Shown piece after piece: positions 55,681-64,000 of a DNA stretch of 64,000 nucleotides; position 1 is the first letter of the stretch; each line of letters starts with the position of its first letter. This stretch comes from a bacterium (GTDB taxonomy: Bacteria; JAGOBX01), in contig JAKPEO010000086.1 in the NCBI GenBank assembly GCA_029551925.1, forward strand, positions 5,993 through 69,992, in the 5' to 3' direction. Made by a program: the position numbers and the translations under genes. The notes beneath the pieces are model-generated. The model was not told the origin of the DNA. It was given only the letters and a program-made list of their open reading frames with translations, and made no database searches.

Positions 55681-56712
55681 TTATTCCGGGTATTTTTTCA
55701 AAATATCTTGTAAGGTCGCAATAAATTTACTGCCTTCCGGAGTATTTTTAATATAATCATCAATTACAGATTTTACGCTTTTCACCCATTTTTCCTGTTC
55801 TTTTGCGTCGAGAGTAATAATCTGATTTTTCAATGATAATGTGTATTCTCTACCTTCTGCATCAATAGCATCCCACGCTTCGCCGTGTTTTACTATCCAT
55901 TCTTTACTTACTTCTTCAAATATTTTTTGAATGTCTGGCGGCAGCGAATTCCATTTATCTTTATTCATTATTACAAACATTGCAGTAGTATAGCCGATAG
56001 CATTGCAATCTGTCGTAGATTTTATTACTTCTGCTTGTTTCCAGCCCTTTAATACTTCAATCGGTCCGAATGTGCCTTCTACTACTTTCTTTTGTAATGC
56101 TTCATAAGTCTCGCCTTGCTGCATCGCTACTGGCACTGCGCCTAATGCTTTTACTATATCTGCGCTTAATCCTGTTGCGCGAATCTTCATTCCCTTCAAA
56201 TCTTTTAATGATTTAACAGGTTTAATAGTATGCAATAATCCCGGTCCGTGAGAATGAACATACAATAATTTTACGCTCATTAATTCATCTGGTTTTGTAG
56301 CTTCAATATAATCATTTGCCGCTTGTGTCGCTATTTTGCCATTCTTATACCCCATCGGCAAATCGAGCGCCGCTGTTATCGGAAATCTACCGCGAGTATA
56401 AGCAAAACAAGACATTCCCATATCAGATATACCTTGTTCTACGCCTTCAAATACTTGCGGCGCTTTTGTCAATGTCCCGCCTGGAAACAATGTAATTTCT
56501 ACTCTGCCGTTTGTGCGTTGTTTAATTTCATCAGCGAACGCTTGCGCTAATTCAGCTTGCTTATGCGTAGGTGGAAAAAATACGCTGTAAGTTAATTTAA
56601 TTGTTTGGACTTGTTCTGACGGCGCAGCCGCTTCTTCTTTTTTTGCGCAGCCGCTAAAAATAACAACTAATGCTAATGCGGCAACAGCCAAAACTAACAT
56701 AAATCTTTTCAT
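55681..56712 (-). CDS. dctP: TRAP transporter solute-binding protein DctP (lipoprotein)
   Basis: The 343-residue protein has a lipoprotein signal (VIFSGC, cysteine 22) and a DctP fold with the conserved RATGLSADIVKALGAVPVAM region that places the substrate-binding Arg. It binds an organic acid in the periplasm. Being membrane-anchored is less common for TRAP binding proteins of Gram-negative cells. A strong promoter and AGGGGG ribosome site precede it. Ligand not known. Confidence 0.93.
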   Translation of the reverse strand: MKRFMLVLAVAALALVVIFSGCAKKEEAAAPSEQVQTIKLTYSVFFPPTHKQAELAQAFADEIKQRTNGRVEITLFPGGTLTKAPQVFEGVEQGISDMGMSCFAYTRGRFPITAALDLPMGYKNGKIATQAANDYIEATKPDELMSVKLLYVHSHGPGLLHTIKPVKSLKDLKGMKIRATGLSADIVKALGAVPVAMQQGETYEALQKKVVEGTFGPIEVLKGWKQAEVIKSTTDCNAIGYTTAMFVIMNKDKWNSLPPDIQKIFEEVSKEWIVKHGEAWDAIDAEGREYTLSLKNQIITLDAKEQEKWVKSVKSVIDDYIKNTPEGSKFIATLQDILKKYPE

Positions 56713-56744
56713 ATAAAACCCCCTAAAAAAAAAATTGAAAAAAT

Positions 56745-56772
56745 ATTATAAAAAAAACAAATTCAAAGTCAA
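56745..56772 (-). promoter_or_regulatory. Promoter of dctP-dctQ-dctM
   Basis: On the minus strand TTGACT (56772-56767), 16 bases, perfect TATAAT (56750-56745), 33 bases before the dctP ATG. Confidence 0.65.
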
Positions 56773-56800
56773 TAAAAAAATTATGTTTTTTATTTTTTTA

Positions 56801-56828
56801 TTGACTATTGAAAAATATAATATAAAAT
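56801..56828 (+). promoter_or_regulatory. Promoter of the amidohydrolase operon
   Basis: TTGACT (56801-56806), 16 bases, TAAAAT (56823-56828), 40 bases before the amidohydrolase ATG; divergent from the dctP promoter. Confidence 0.55.
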
Positions 56829-56867
56829 ATTTTCGCTTTTTATTTTTTTTTAGAGGTGAAAAAGAAA

Positions 56868-58355
56868 ATGTCAAAAAATAAAGATACTTTTAAATTAGTG
56901 CGCGGTAGATTTGTAATACCTATAAGCGATAAATTAGGAAGAAACAAAGTTATTGAAGACGGTTATGTCCTAATAAAAAATGATAAAATTTTTAAAGTCG
57001 GAAAATACACTGATGTTATTGGTAAATCTATAATTGAAAAATACAGTGGTGTATTAGAAATCATCGGCTGCTCAAAAAAATCAAACTTTACTACAAAAGA
57101 TATAATAAAACATAATTGCGCAATATTGCCCGGCTTTGTCAAAGCGCATGGGCACGATCACGAATCGCCAATAATCGGTATTGCAAAAGATGTGCCGCTT
57201 ACTCCGTGGCTTGATAAAGCTGTGAATTTATTTACTGGTTTTATGAACGAAAAACGCAAATTTTTAGAAAAAAAATTCGGAGATTCACCAAACTATATAA
57301 CCTACATAAAAGCGCGGCTCGACGATATTCATTACGGAATTACTGCGTCAATGGTTCATCATTGCAATCATAACAAATACAGAGTTGAAGAAATCGTGCG
57401 CGCAAATATTAAAGCCGGCACAAAAATGATTGTAGCTGTCGGCAGCCAAGATCAGCATTACGATAATAGAATTTTAGACATACCGGCTGATATAGCGATA
57501 GAGCGGCTCGATAATTATATTAAGTTATATGGAAACGCCGAACGCACAATTATTATTCCTGGACCAGATCAAGATTTTTCTAATTCGCCGACATTATTAC
57601 GAAAACTTAAAGATTGGGCAAATGCGCATAATTCGCTGATACATATTCATAGTTCAGAAGAGCCGAATACTACGCGTTGGTTTACGCAAACAAATAAAAT
57701 GACGCCTGTTGAAATGTTTAATTCTATAAATTTTTTAGATGAAAACACTATTGTCGCTCATCAAGTAAATTGCACGGACAATGATTTAGAAATATTAGCA
57801 AAAACAAAAACAAAAGTAGTGCATAATCCATTAGCTAATACTATATTGGGTTCCGGTATGCCGCCAATCATCAAAATGCTCGAAAAAGGCATAAAAATCG
57901 CTATTTCAACAGACGGGTCTGGCAGCGCTGATAATCAATCAATAATATCAGCAGCGCGTTTAGCGTCACAATATCAAAAAGCGCTTCATCAAGATGCTAC
58001 GTTACTGCCGGCGCAGCAGGTATTGGAAATGATAACAATTGAACCGTCGCAGATGTTAAGAATGAATTGCGGCTCACTTGAAGAAGGCAAAGACGCAGAT
58101 GTAATATTATTAGATTTAAGCAGACCGAATTTAACGCCAACGCGAATAGATAATGTAATAGATAATATCATTTGGGCTGCGGACGGAAGCGAAGTGGCAA
58201 CTGTCATTAGTAATGGCAAAATATTAAAAGAAAATTACAAGTTCAAAACTTTAAACGCTGAAAAAATCAAGCAAGATGTACAATTGCTGTCTGAATTATT
58301 AATAGAATATAGAAAGACTGCAAAAGAAATACGCGGCACAGGCGCGCATAAATAG
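56868..58355 (+). CDS. Amidohydrolase of the MTA/SAH deaminase-chlorohydrolase group
   Basis: I start at ATG 56868; the GTG at 56856 is inside the GAGGTGA ribosome site. The 495-residue product has the metal-binding H-x-H in KAHGHDHE (about 94-96), HIHSSE, AHQVN and the aspartate in STDGSGSADN. The C-terminal beta sandwich starts at GKDADVILLDLSRPNLTP. The order and spacing match MTA/SAH deaminases and chlorohydrolases. It is longer than typical MtaD (about 430) because of an insert before the HxH. It lies divergent to the TRAP transporter; substrate uncertain. Confidence 0.82.
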   Translation: MSKNKDTFKLVRGRFVIPISDKLGRNKVIEDGYVLIKNDKIFKVGKYTDVIGKSIIEKYSGVLEIIGCSKKSNFTTKDIIKHNCAILPGFVKAHGHDHESPIIGIAKDVPLTPWLDKAVNLFTGFMNEKRKFLEKKFGDSPNYITYIKARLDDIHYGITASMVHHCNHNKYRVEEIVRANIKAGTKMIVAVGSQDQHYDNRILDIPADIAIERLDNYIKLYGNAERTIIIPGPDQDFSNSPTLLRKLKDWANAHNSLIHIHSSEEPNTTRWFTQTNKMTPVEMFNSINFLDENTIVAHQVNCTDNDLEILAKTKTKVVHNPLANTILGSGMPPIIKMLEKGIKIAISTDGSGSADNQSIISAARLASQYQKALHQDATLLPAQQVLEMITIEPSQMLRMNCGSLEEGKDADVILLDLSRPNLTPTRIDNVIDNIIWAADGSEVATVISNGKILKENYKFKTLNAEKIKQDVQLLSELLIEYRKTAKEIRGTGAHK

Positions 58356-58368
58356 TTGGATTATTTTA

Positions 58369-58408
58369 TGATTTGCGTATTTGCGCAATTGCGCAAATAC
58401 GCAAATCA
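58369..58408. repeat. Palindromic repeat copy D
   Basis: Bases 58369-58388 and 58389-58408 are exact reverse complements: a perfect 40-bp palindrome with no spacer. Its arms contain TTTGCGTATTTGCGC, the arm of copy A, with an extra CAATTG centre. It lies between the amidohydrolase and glycosyltransferase genes; it should not be counted as coding although the frame is open through it. Confidence 0.88.
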
Positions 58409-58421
58409 GATAAATAAAAAA

Positions 58422-60029
58422 ATGTCTGATAATCAATACTCGTTCATAAAAAATATTCTTCTCTATTTTATCATCTTTTTGATTTTCATTATTTTTTTTA
58501 TTCTTCGATTAGTTTATTTAGATGCTGATCCGAGTTATATTTCTTGGAGTTTTGGAGCATTTACTGATATTGGCTATTATGCGGCTAATGCCAGAAATAG
58601 CATATTATTCAATAATCCAATAATAGGCGATTGGGATAATAGATTACTGTTTCCGACTTATCATTATTTAATGCTTATTTGGTTTAAATTAACTTCCGTA
58701 TCTTTTGCCTCAATAAATTTATTCGCTGTTATTATCTCTTTTGGTACAATGATTATACTAATGCTGCTTAAAAAAAATATCTATTATCGAATATTTATTG
58801 CATTCCTATATTCTGTAAATTTTTTAGCGATTACAACTAATCGTATTGCATATTTAGAAAATTTCTCTGTTTTTTTTCTTGCCGCAGCGCTATTATTTAT
58901 AACGCGCGGCGGTATAATGAATACTATATTTGCTTTGTTTTTTGCAATACTCGCAATTTTCACAAAATCTACATCCGCATTTTTTTTAGGAATATGCGTT
59001 TTTTACTGGCTGTATCTAATATTAAAAAAACAATTGCCATTAAAAAAATTCTTTTCGTATCTGATTTTTTTATTATGCGCTTTTATAATAATTTACTATT
59101 ATTATTCATTTGCTATCGCTAATTATAACAATGCAATTTTAAATTATACGATTTTTAATAAGAGTGCTAACAATTTTTCAAATTTTTACCTGCAAATTTT
59201 TAATGGATTGAATACTAATTTTTTCGCAAGATTCCCGATTATTTCATTAACCGCATTTTTATATGTTATTTATCTAATTTTAAAAAAAAAATGCGGAAAT
59301 ACTGATTTTTTTGCTTGTTTGTGGATATTAACTATTTTTTTACAATTCATTTTTTTTAGATATAATCCATTAAGATATTATTTGTATTTTTTGCCACCGT
59401 TCATAATATTTTCAGCTAAATTTTTCGCAAATTTTAATGAGATTTCTGAATATTACTCAAAATCAATCAGTATTATTAATTTAATTTTAATTGCGCCGTT
59501 TATTTTTTTTAGTTCATACAATATCAGTTGGGTATATTTCAGAAGTTTTAAAAATCAACATATTCATTTTTCTAATCTGATAAATTATACGATTATAATA
59601 TTCTGTATTTTTACGCTGTTATTTACGATATATGCCAAACTATTGAATAATTCAGTTTTCAAAAAATTTATGTTTTATACTTTTATAGTTTTGTTCGTTT
59701 TAGAATCAGCGGCGCAATTATATCTCTATCATTACAAAAATATTACTTTTGACTTAAAAAATATATCGACGGATATACAAACGAAATTAAAAAGCAATCA
59801 CACGCTCGCCGGCTGGTTTGCTCCGCAAATAGGACTTAATACTAAAATAAAAACACTGCCTTCTTATAATATGAATACTGATTATCTCAAAGCAAATAAT
59901 GTTACTCATTTATTATTACAAAGCGAAAGTATTGAAAATACATTCAATGATTTTAACTTGCAATATCTCGAAAATTATTATATACATAAAATCAAAGCAA
60001 AATTATTTTTATATGAAATAAAATGGTAA
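58422..60029 (+). CDS. Membrane glycosyltransferase-like protein (GT-C fold)
   Basis: I start at ATG 58422, after palindrome D; an open TTG frame from 58356 would translate the repeat. The 535-residue protein has about ten membrane helices, and a long first external loop (YLDADPSYISW, then AFTDIGYYAANARN) with the acidic residues of polyprenyl-phosphate-dependent enzymes. The closing 120 residues are soluble. It overlaps the PIG-L gene by seven bases. Specific role unknown. Confidence 0.65.
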   Translation: MSDNQYSFIKNILLYFIIFLIFIIFFILRLVYLDADPSYISWSFGAFTDIGYYAANARNSILFNNPIIGDWDNRLLFPTYHYLMLIWFKLTSVSFASINLFAVIISFGTMIILMLLKKNIYYRIFIAFLYSVNFLAITTNRIAYLENFSVFFLAAALLFITRGGIMNTIFALFFAILAIFTKSTSAFFLGICVFYWLYLILKKQLPLKKFFSYLIFLLCAFIIIYYYYSFAIANYNNAILNYTIFNKSANNFSNFYLQIFNGLNTNFFARFPIISLTAFLYVIYLILKKKCGNTDFFACLWILTIFLQFIFFRYNPLRYYLYFLPPFIIFSAKFFANFNEISEYYSKSISIINLILIAPFIFFSSYNISWVYFRSFKNQHIHFSNLINYTIIIFCIFTLLFTIYAKLLNNSVFKKFMFYTFIVLFVLESAAQLYLYHYKNITFDLKNISTDIQTKLKSNHTLAGWFAPQIGLNTKIKTLPSYNMNTDYLKANNVTHLLLQSESIENTFNDFNLQYLENYYIHKIKAKLFLYEIKW

Positions 60030-60730
60030 AATATTGGGTTAGATTATTCAAACTAATTAATAAATTAAAAATATTGAAATCTGCGGCAACTAATATTTCA
60101 GCTAATCCAGTAGAAATTGCGCTGCCGCCAGGCAATAATTTTTTAATAATTGCACCTCATCCTGACGACGAAATTATCGGGTGCGGCGGATTAATCCTAA
60201 AACTATTAACCAGCAAAAAAAATATCCGTTTATTTTACAATAAGACTAATGATGAAATTAGAAAATGCGAAGCGCTTGAAGTCTGCGCAAAATTAAATAT
60301 TACTCCGCAATTTGCAAATAATTATTTTCGCAATGAACTAAAAGATTTTTTAAAAAATAACATTATAGATACTATCGTTATTCCTAATATAATAGACAAT
60401 CATAGTGACCACCAAGAAATTGTAAACGATTTATATTTTATTTTGAAAAATTATATAGCGAATAATTACAAAATTTTAATGTATGAAATTTGGACTGCGC
60501 ATCAGCCGAATGTTATTATTGATATTAGTGATGTTATGCAAGAAAAAATAAAATTATTGAAAATTTATAAATCGCAATTAATCAATAAAGATTATGAGTA
60601 TATTATACGCGGCTTGAATTCTTATCGCACAGCATATTTAAAAAATCAAAACGGCTTTGCAGAATCATTTGTTTTATTGCATAATGTCTCTGAATTTTTA
60701 TATTTATTTGAAACCCTGACAAAAAAATGA
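60023..60730 (+). CDS. PIG-L family LmbE-like deacetylase
   Basis: The 235-residue protein has the zinc motif in APHPDDE (44-50) followed by IIGCGG, and the third ligand region DNHSDHQEI. Members deacetylate N-acetylglucosamine-containing lipids or sugars, or intermediates of mycothiol/bacillithiol. Position between two glycan genes suggests deacetylation of a surface glycan or lipid-linked sugar. The next gene overlaps by four bases (ATGA). Confidence 0.9.
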   Translation: MVKYWVRLFKLINKLKILKSAATNISANPVEIALPPGNNFLIIAPHPDDEIIGCGGLILKLLTSKKNIRLFYNKTNDEIRKCEALEVCAKLNITPQFANNYFRNELKDFLKNNIIDTIVIPNIIDNHSDHQEIVNDLYFILKNYIANNYKILMYEIWTAHQPNVIIDISDVMQEKIKLLKIYKSQLINKDYEYIIRGLNSYRTAYLKNQNGFAESFVLLHNVSEFLYLFETLTKK

Positions 60731-63700
60731 AATACTATAAAATTATTGAAAATATAAATTTTATATTAGTTTTGGCTATTGTTAGCGGCTCTGCAATTTT
60801 TATATCGCAGCATACCAATCCAGCAATTGAAATAAAATTATACTATGCTGGAATATTAAATGCCATTCTCACTATTCTATCGCTTATACAAATTATGCTG
60901 AACGATAAACTAAAAAAACAAAATGTATTCGCTCCACTGATTTTTGGGATAATATTATATTTTTCAGCGACTTTTTTCTGGTCTGTTGCGAAGCCGCTGT
61001 CTTTAAGATATTTATTCATATTTATCACATTTGCGCTAATATATTTTAATTTTTCGCTGCAAATAAATAGCGAACTAAAAATAAAAATTCTATTAACCTT
61101 TATCTCATTAATATGTACAGCTGTATGCCTGTTCGGATTATTGCAATTTTTCGGATTTGATTTTTATAAATGGGGCAGAGTATATGAATTATTTGAAAGC
61201 CCTGATATTTTGCGAGTAATATCGTCATTTGGCAATCCGAATTTTTTTGGAGTATATATAATTGCGGTATTCCCAATAATTTTAGCGCTTAATCATTTGC
61301 GCTTTGAAAATAATATATATATACTCGCTAATATCTCGCTATTTCTTTTGTTTTGCGCAAGTTATTTTAAAATAGATTTTTTTTATCACGATACAGACCT
61401 AACAAAAATTAATGTCGAATATCTGCTCTCGGCAATTTTTATTATTTCGCTATTAATCATTTTTATAATTCATAGATTATTACAAATTCAGACAATCAAA
61501 CAATTCATAACAAATTATCTACTGCCGTTTATCAACATTTTATTTATTGCGATTATTACAATTTCACTATCTCTTACCTATAACCGCTGCGCTTATCTCG
61601 CATTTGCCGCTGAAATAATGCTATTCTATTTATTACTAAAATTTTATCTAAAACGCAAAATAATCAGTAAAATCGGAATTATTTATCTTTGCGCTGTGAT
61701 GATAATTTTAATAATTATTATTTTCAATTCGCAGACATTAAAAAAACCGATAATATCAAGTTGGCAACGCTTTGTTAATATTACTAACACATCTCAATCA
61801 GATATAAAAATCAGATTCGATTTGTGGCAAGTAGTATTAAATACTGTTAGAAATCAACCGATATTAGGAAATGGTATCGGCACATTTGTTTCTATATTTC
61901 CGAGTGAAATAACGCTCAATTGGAAAAAAATTTTTCCAAAACCTGAATATATTGTAGAATCAGCGCACAGCGAATATTTGGAAATTCTTGCTGAAACCGG
62001 TATACTCGGGCTGGCGCTGATTTTTATATTGATTATATACATATTCTTTATATCAGTAAAATTATTAAAAAATTTAGCGGATAAATCGGAATTTTATGCT
62101 GTTTTGATAATTGCAATAATTTCTGCGTTTATCGGAATTTTAATCCACGCATTTTTTGAATCTAAAATACGATATATATCTTCTATCACTCCACTAATAT
62201 GTTATTTGGCAATATTAGAATATATTCATTATAAAATCACAGAACATCAGCAAATACAAAGCCGCCAAAACAAATACAAAAATCAATTTACAAAAAAAAT
62301 AATTTTAATAATCATAACTTTTATCTCACTGCTTAATATCTTGTTTTATTTCAAACCGCTATTTTCTAATGTTTACGGCAATTACGCATTAATAGAATTG
62401 CCTTATACTCAAAATGACTATACTAATATTTTGTCGTTAATAGATAAATCTCTTGAAAATGACAAACACAACGAAATCATACTTTATCTTAAAAGCCGCA
62501 TATCAGCGCAACAGCAGAATATTCCGGTATTTAATCAGACGATTACCAATCTTTTATATTTTTCGCCGTATTTCAAAGATATTAATAATATAATTGCTGA
62601 TGTATATAACCGTGCAGATGACTTTAATGCCGCGCGCTATTTTCTAAAAAAAGAAGCGAAAGTCAGCAAATCGCAAGATGCCGCTATCTTACTCGAATTT
62701 TCAAAATATATGCGCGGCGCTGATTATAAAACCGCTGAAAAAATATTAATTGATAATTATGAAAAACTCGAAAATCAAGCGTATGCTGATTTTTTATTAG
62801 GCAAAATTGCAACATTAATGCAAAATAATCAGCAAGCGATTAAATACTATAAAAATTCAATATTAAAATCTAATCAAACCGCGGTAAACTATTTTAATCT
62901 TGCGTTTGCATATTTCAAAACTAATAATTTTAATTATGCATTGTATTATCTGTATCTCGCTAAATTATTAGATTTAAAAAATAACACAATATCTCCGGTC
63001 AAATGGACTGAAATTATCAATCGCATTGATAATAGAATATTTGCCGCAGCAGATATTTCAGAATACGCAAAATTTCTATATTTTAAACTAAAATTATTTT
63101 GCGGATTGATAAACAATATTGATAATGATATCGCTGTTTTAAAAAATCAATTAACATCGAAATTTATAATTGACGAATTACTTGAAATTACAAATAATGT
63201 CAGACCTGTTCAAAATCCTAAACCGAGTAAAATTGTCAATGACATTAAATTCAATTCATTTGGTGCGGTCGGATATGATTTGGCTACTACTGATTTTTTT
63301 GCTGATAATGAATATTCATTAATTCTCTATTTCGGCACAGCTCAAAAAATACCGCTAAAATTTCAGGGGTATATTCAATTGACTAATGCCAATCAATCAT
63401 TCAAAATTTCAGAGTCTCTGTATATTGATTTAACAAAATTTTTGAATAATGAAATTAAAACATTCAATATAAAATTGCGGATACCGCGCGAATTGCAAAA
63501 CGATGATTATAATTTAGATTTTGTATATAATATTAACGATAATAATTTAGAATTTTCTCGGATATTCAGCGAAATAACAAATAATTATTCTACTAATATT
63601 ACAAAAGTAAAAATTAAATCTGCCGATAATTTAAAAAATGAAATATTAGCAGAAAAATATTATAATCAAGCTGATTATCAAAAAGCGTATGATATTGCGT

Positions 63701-64000
63701 TTAATCAATTAGCTCCATCATATAAAGTGACAGATTTAAGATTTCAATTTTTTAAATTAAAACTGCTAACAATTTTAAACAAAAAAAACGAAGCGCTTGA
63801 ATATCTCAATAAATGCAGAGAATTATACAACAAATACGGATACAACAATATAACGGATAAATACGGACATACTTTAATTTATGAGATTATGCCAGAATAT
63901 CTTGATTATCTGAAATTTTATTTAGATAATGATCTATCTAATATTAAAGACGAAGATATTATTCGTATAACTGAACCAATCAAATTTTATCCAAAAAAAT
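60727..64000 (+). CDS. O-antigen ligase/polymerase-like membrane protein with long C-terminal TPR region (cut by window edge)
   Basis: From ATG 60727 the frame is open for 1091 codons to the end of the window. The first ~520 residues hold about 12 membrane helices with Wzy/WaaL-type features: SSFGNPNFFGVY, LGNGIGTF and AHSEYLEILAETGILGLALIF. The soluble part (about 560-1091) contains tetratricopeptide-like repeats (QAYADFLLGKIATLMQNNQ) and then a beta-rich region. It is likely to join glycan to lipid A core or to protein. Ligase plus TPR fusions are common in glycan-rich bacteria. The C-terminus is outside the window. Confidence 0.85.
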   Translation, partial: MKYYKIIENINFILVLAIVSGSAIFISQHTNPAIEIKLYYAGILNAILTILSLIQIMLNDKLKKQNVFAPLIFGIILYFSATFFWSVAKPLSLRYLFIFITFALIYFNFSLQINSELKIKILLTFISLICTAVCLFGLLQFFGFDFYKWGRVYELFESPDILRVISSFGNPNFFGVYIIAVFPIILALNHLRFENNIYILANISLFLLFCASYFKIDFFYHDTDLTKINVEYLLSAIFIISLLIIFIIHRLLQIQTIKQFITNYLLPFINILFIAIITISLSLTYNRCAYLAFAAEIMLFYLLLKFYLKRKIISKIGIIYLCAVMIILIIIIFNSQTLKKPIISSWQRFVNITNTSQSDIKIRFDLWQVVLNTVRNQPILGNGIGTFVSIFPSEITLNWKKIFPKPEYIVESAHSEYLEILAETGILGLALIFILIIYIFFISVKLLKNLADKSEFYAVLIIAIISAFIGILIHAFFESKIRYISSITPLICYLAILEYIHYKITEHQQIQSRQNKYKNQFTKKIILIIITFISLLNILFYFKPLFSNVYGNYALIELPYTQNDYTNILSLIDKSLENDKHNEIILYLKSRISAQQQNIPVFNQTITNLLYFSPYFKDINNIIADVYNRADDFNAARYFLKKEAKVSKSQDAAILLEFSKYMRGADYKTAEKILIDNYEKLENQAYADFLLGKIATLMQNNQQAIKYYKNSILKSNQTAVNYFNLAFAYFKTNNFNYALYYLYLAKLLDLKNNTISPVKWTEIINRIDNRIFAAADISEYAKFLYFKLKLFCGLINNIDNDIAVLKNQLTSKFIIDELLEITNNVRPVQNPKPSKIVNDIKFNSFGAVGYDLATTDFFADNEYSLILYFGTAQKIPLKFQGYIQLTNANQSFKISESLYIDLTKFLNNEIKTFNIKLRIPRELQNDDYNLDFVYNINDNNLEFSRIFSEITNNYSTNITKVKIKSADNLKNEILAEKYYNQADYQKAYDIAFNQLAPSYKVTDLRFQFFKLKLLTILNKKNEALEYLNKCRELYNKYGYNNITDKYGHTLIYEIMPEYLDYLKFYLDNDLSNIKDEDIIRITEPIKFYPKK

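Noticed and set aside
58356-58421. N-terminal extension of the membrane glycosyltransferase from a TTG at 58356
   Set aside because: It would translate a perfect 40-bp palindrome, and ATG 58422 gives a normal hydrophobic-leader start.
1-64000. Prophage, insertion sequence or integron
   Set aside because: No transposase, integrase or phage structural gene was recognised, and codon style looks uniform through the window.
1-64000. tRNA or rRNA genes
   Set aside because: No tRNA cloverleaf motifs or rRNA-like GC-richer blocks were seen in the short, AT-rich gaps; a tRNA search program would confirm.

Overview
This is a gene-dense, AT-rich bacterial chromosome segment (GC near 30% by eye). It comes from a Gram-negative (diderm) organism: it carries a TonB-dependent outer-membrane receptor, several lipoproteins with lipobox cysteines, a heptosyltransferase-type GT9 enzyme and large surface-polysaccharide gene sets. 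FliE (flagellum), PilT (type IV pili), and DprA plus a ComEC-like channel (DNA uptake) suggest a motile, transformable cell. TRAP and ECF transporters, glutamate dehydrogenase and aconitase fit an uncultured or gut/sediment-type heterotroph. I cannot assign a phylum from the sequence. Promoters are of sigma-70 type (TTGACA/T, 15-18 bp, TATAAT-like) and recur at many operon heads. I saw no tRNA, rRNA, CRISPR array, phage or insertion sequence. No gene-free stretch exceeds about 250 bases.

Layout. 1-2849 (minus): fliE, clpX and a RecD2-type helicase cut by the window edge. 3056-8141 (minus): an uptake operon of THEP1-type NTPase, ECF S component, fused EcfA-EcfA ATPase, EcfT and TonB-dependent receptor, with an inverted repeat over its promoter. 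8289-10898 (minus): two lipoproteins and dprA. 11052-13121 (plus): a lipoprotein with two PLD motifs and a two-helix ion channel with a regulatory RCK domain. 13277-19330 (plus): a polysaccharide precursor operon (epimerase, NDP-sugar dehydrogenase, WecA-like transferase, DPPR-synthase-like prenyltransferase, flippase-like protein, HAD phosphatase). 19327-22597 (minus): aconitase and alanine racemase. 22715-32134 (minus): ftsK, an orphan peptide-type binding protein, stand-alone thiD2, valS and comEC.

32145-39692 (minus) looks like one long operon headed by a STAS protein and aroC, followed by acyltransferase, three glycosyltransferases, a MATE exporter and then comEC. 39827-42870 (plus): membrane glycosyltransferase and radical SAM protein. 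43034-44973 (plus): a PLD-family protein with an unusually strong promoter and leader, then a MORN-repeat protein. 45036-47444 (minus): gdhA-queD-queE. 47628-50000 (plus): pilT, a 56-residue membrane protein and a second WecA/MraY-type transferase. 50007-52493 (minus): moxR-mtnA-acpS. 52578-53771: tandem HD-GYP protein. 53800-56712 (minus): TRAP transporter. 56868-64000 (plus): MTA/SAH-deaminase-like amidohydrolase, membrane glycosyltransferase, PIG-L deacetylase and an O-antigen ligase/TPR protein running off the edge.

The most notable unexplained structure is a family of short perfect or near-perfect palindromes built on TKTGCGWATKTGCG arms. It occurs at four intergenic sites, with symmetric (compensated) base changes between copies and a probable decayed fifth copy. 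Two copies flank ftsK exactly. Other items worth a second look are the operator-like repeat in the ECF/TonB operon promoter, the atypical pore filter of the ion channel, and the strongly expressed PLD protein with a 5'-terminal mRNA hairpin.
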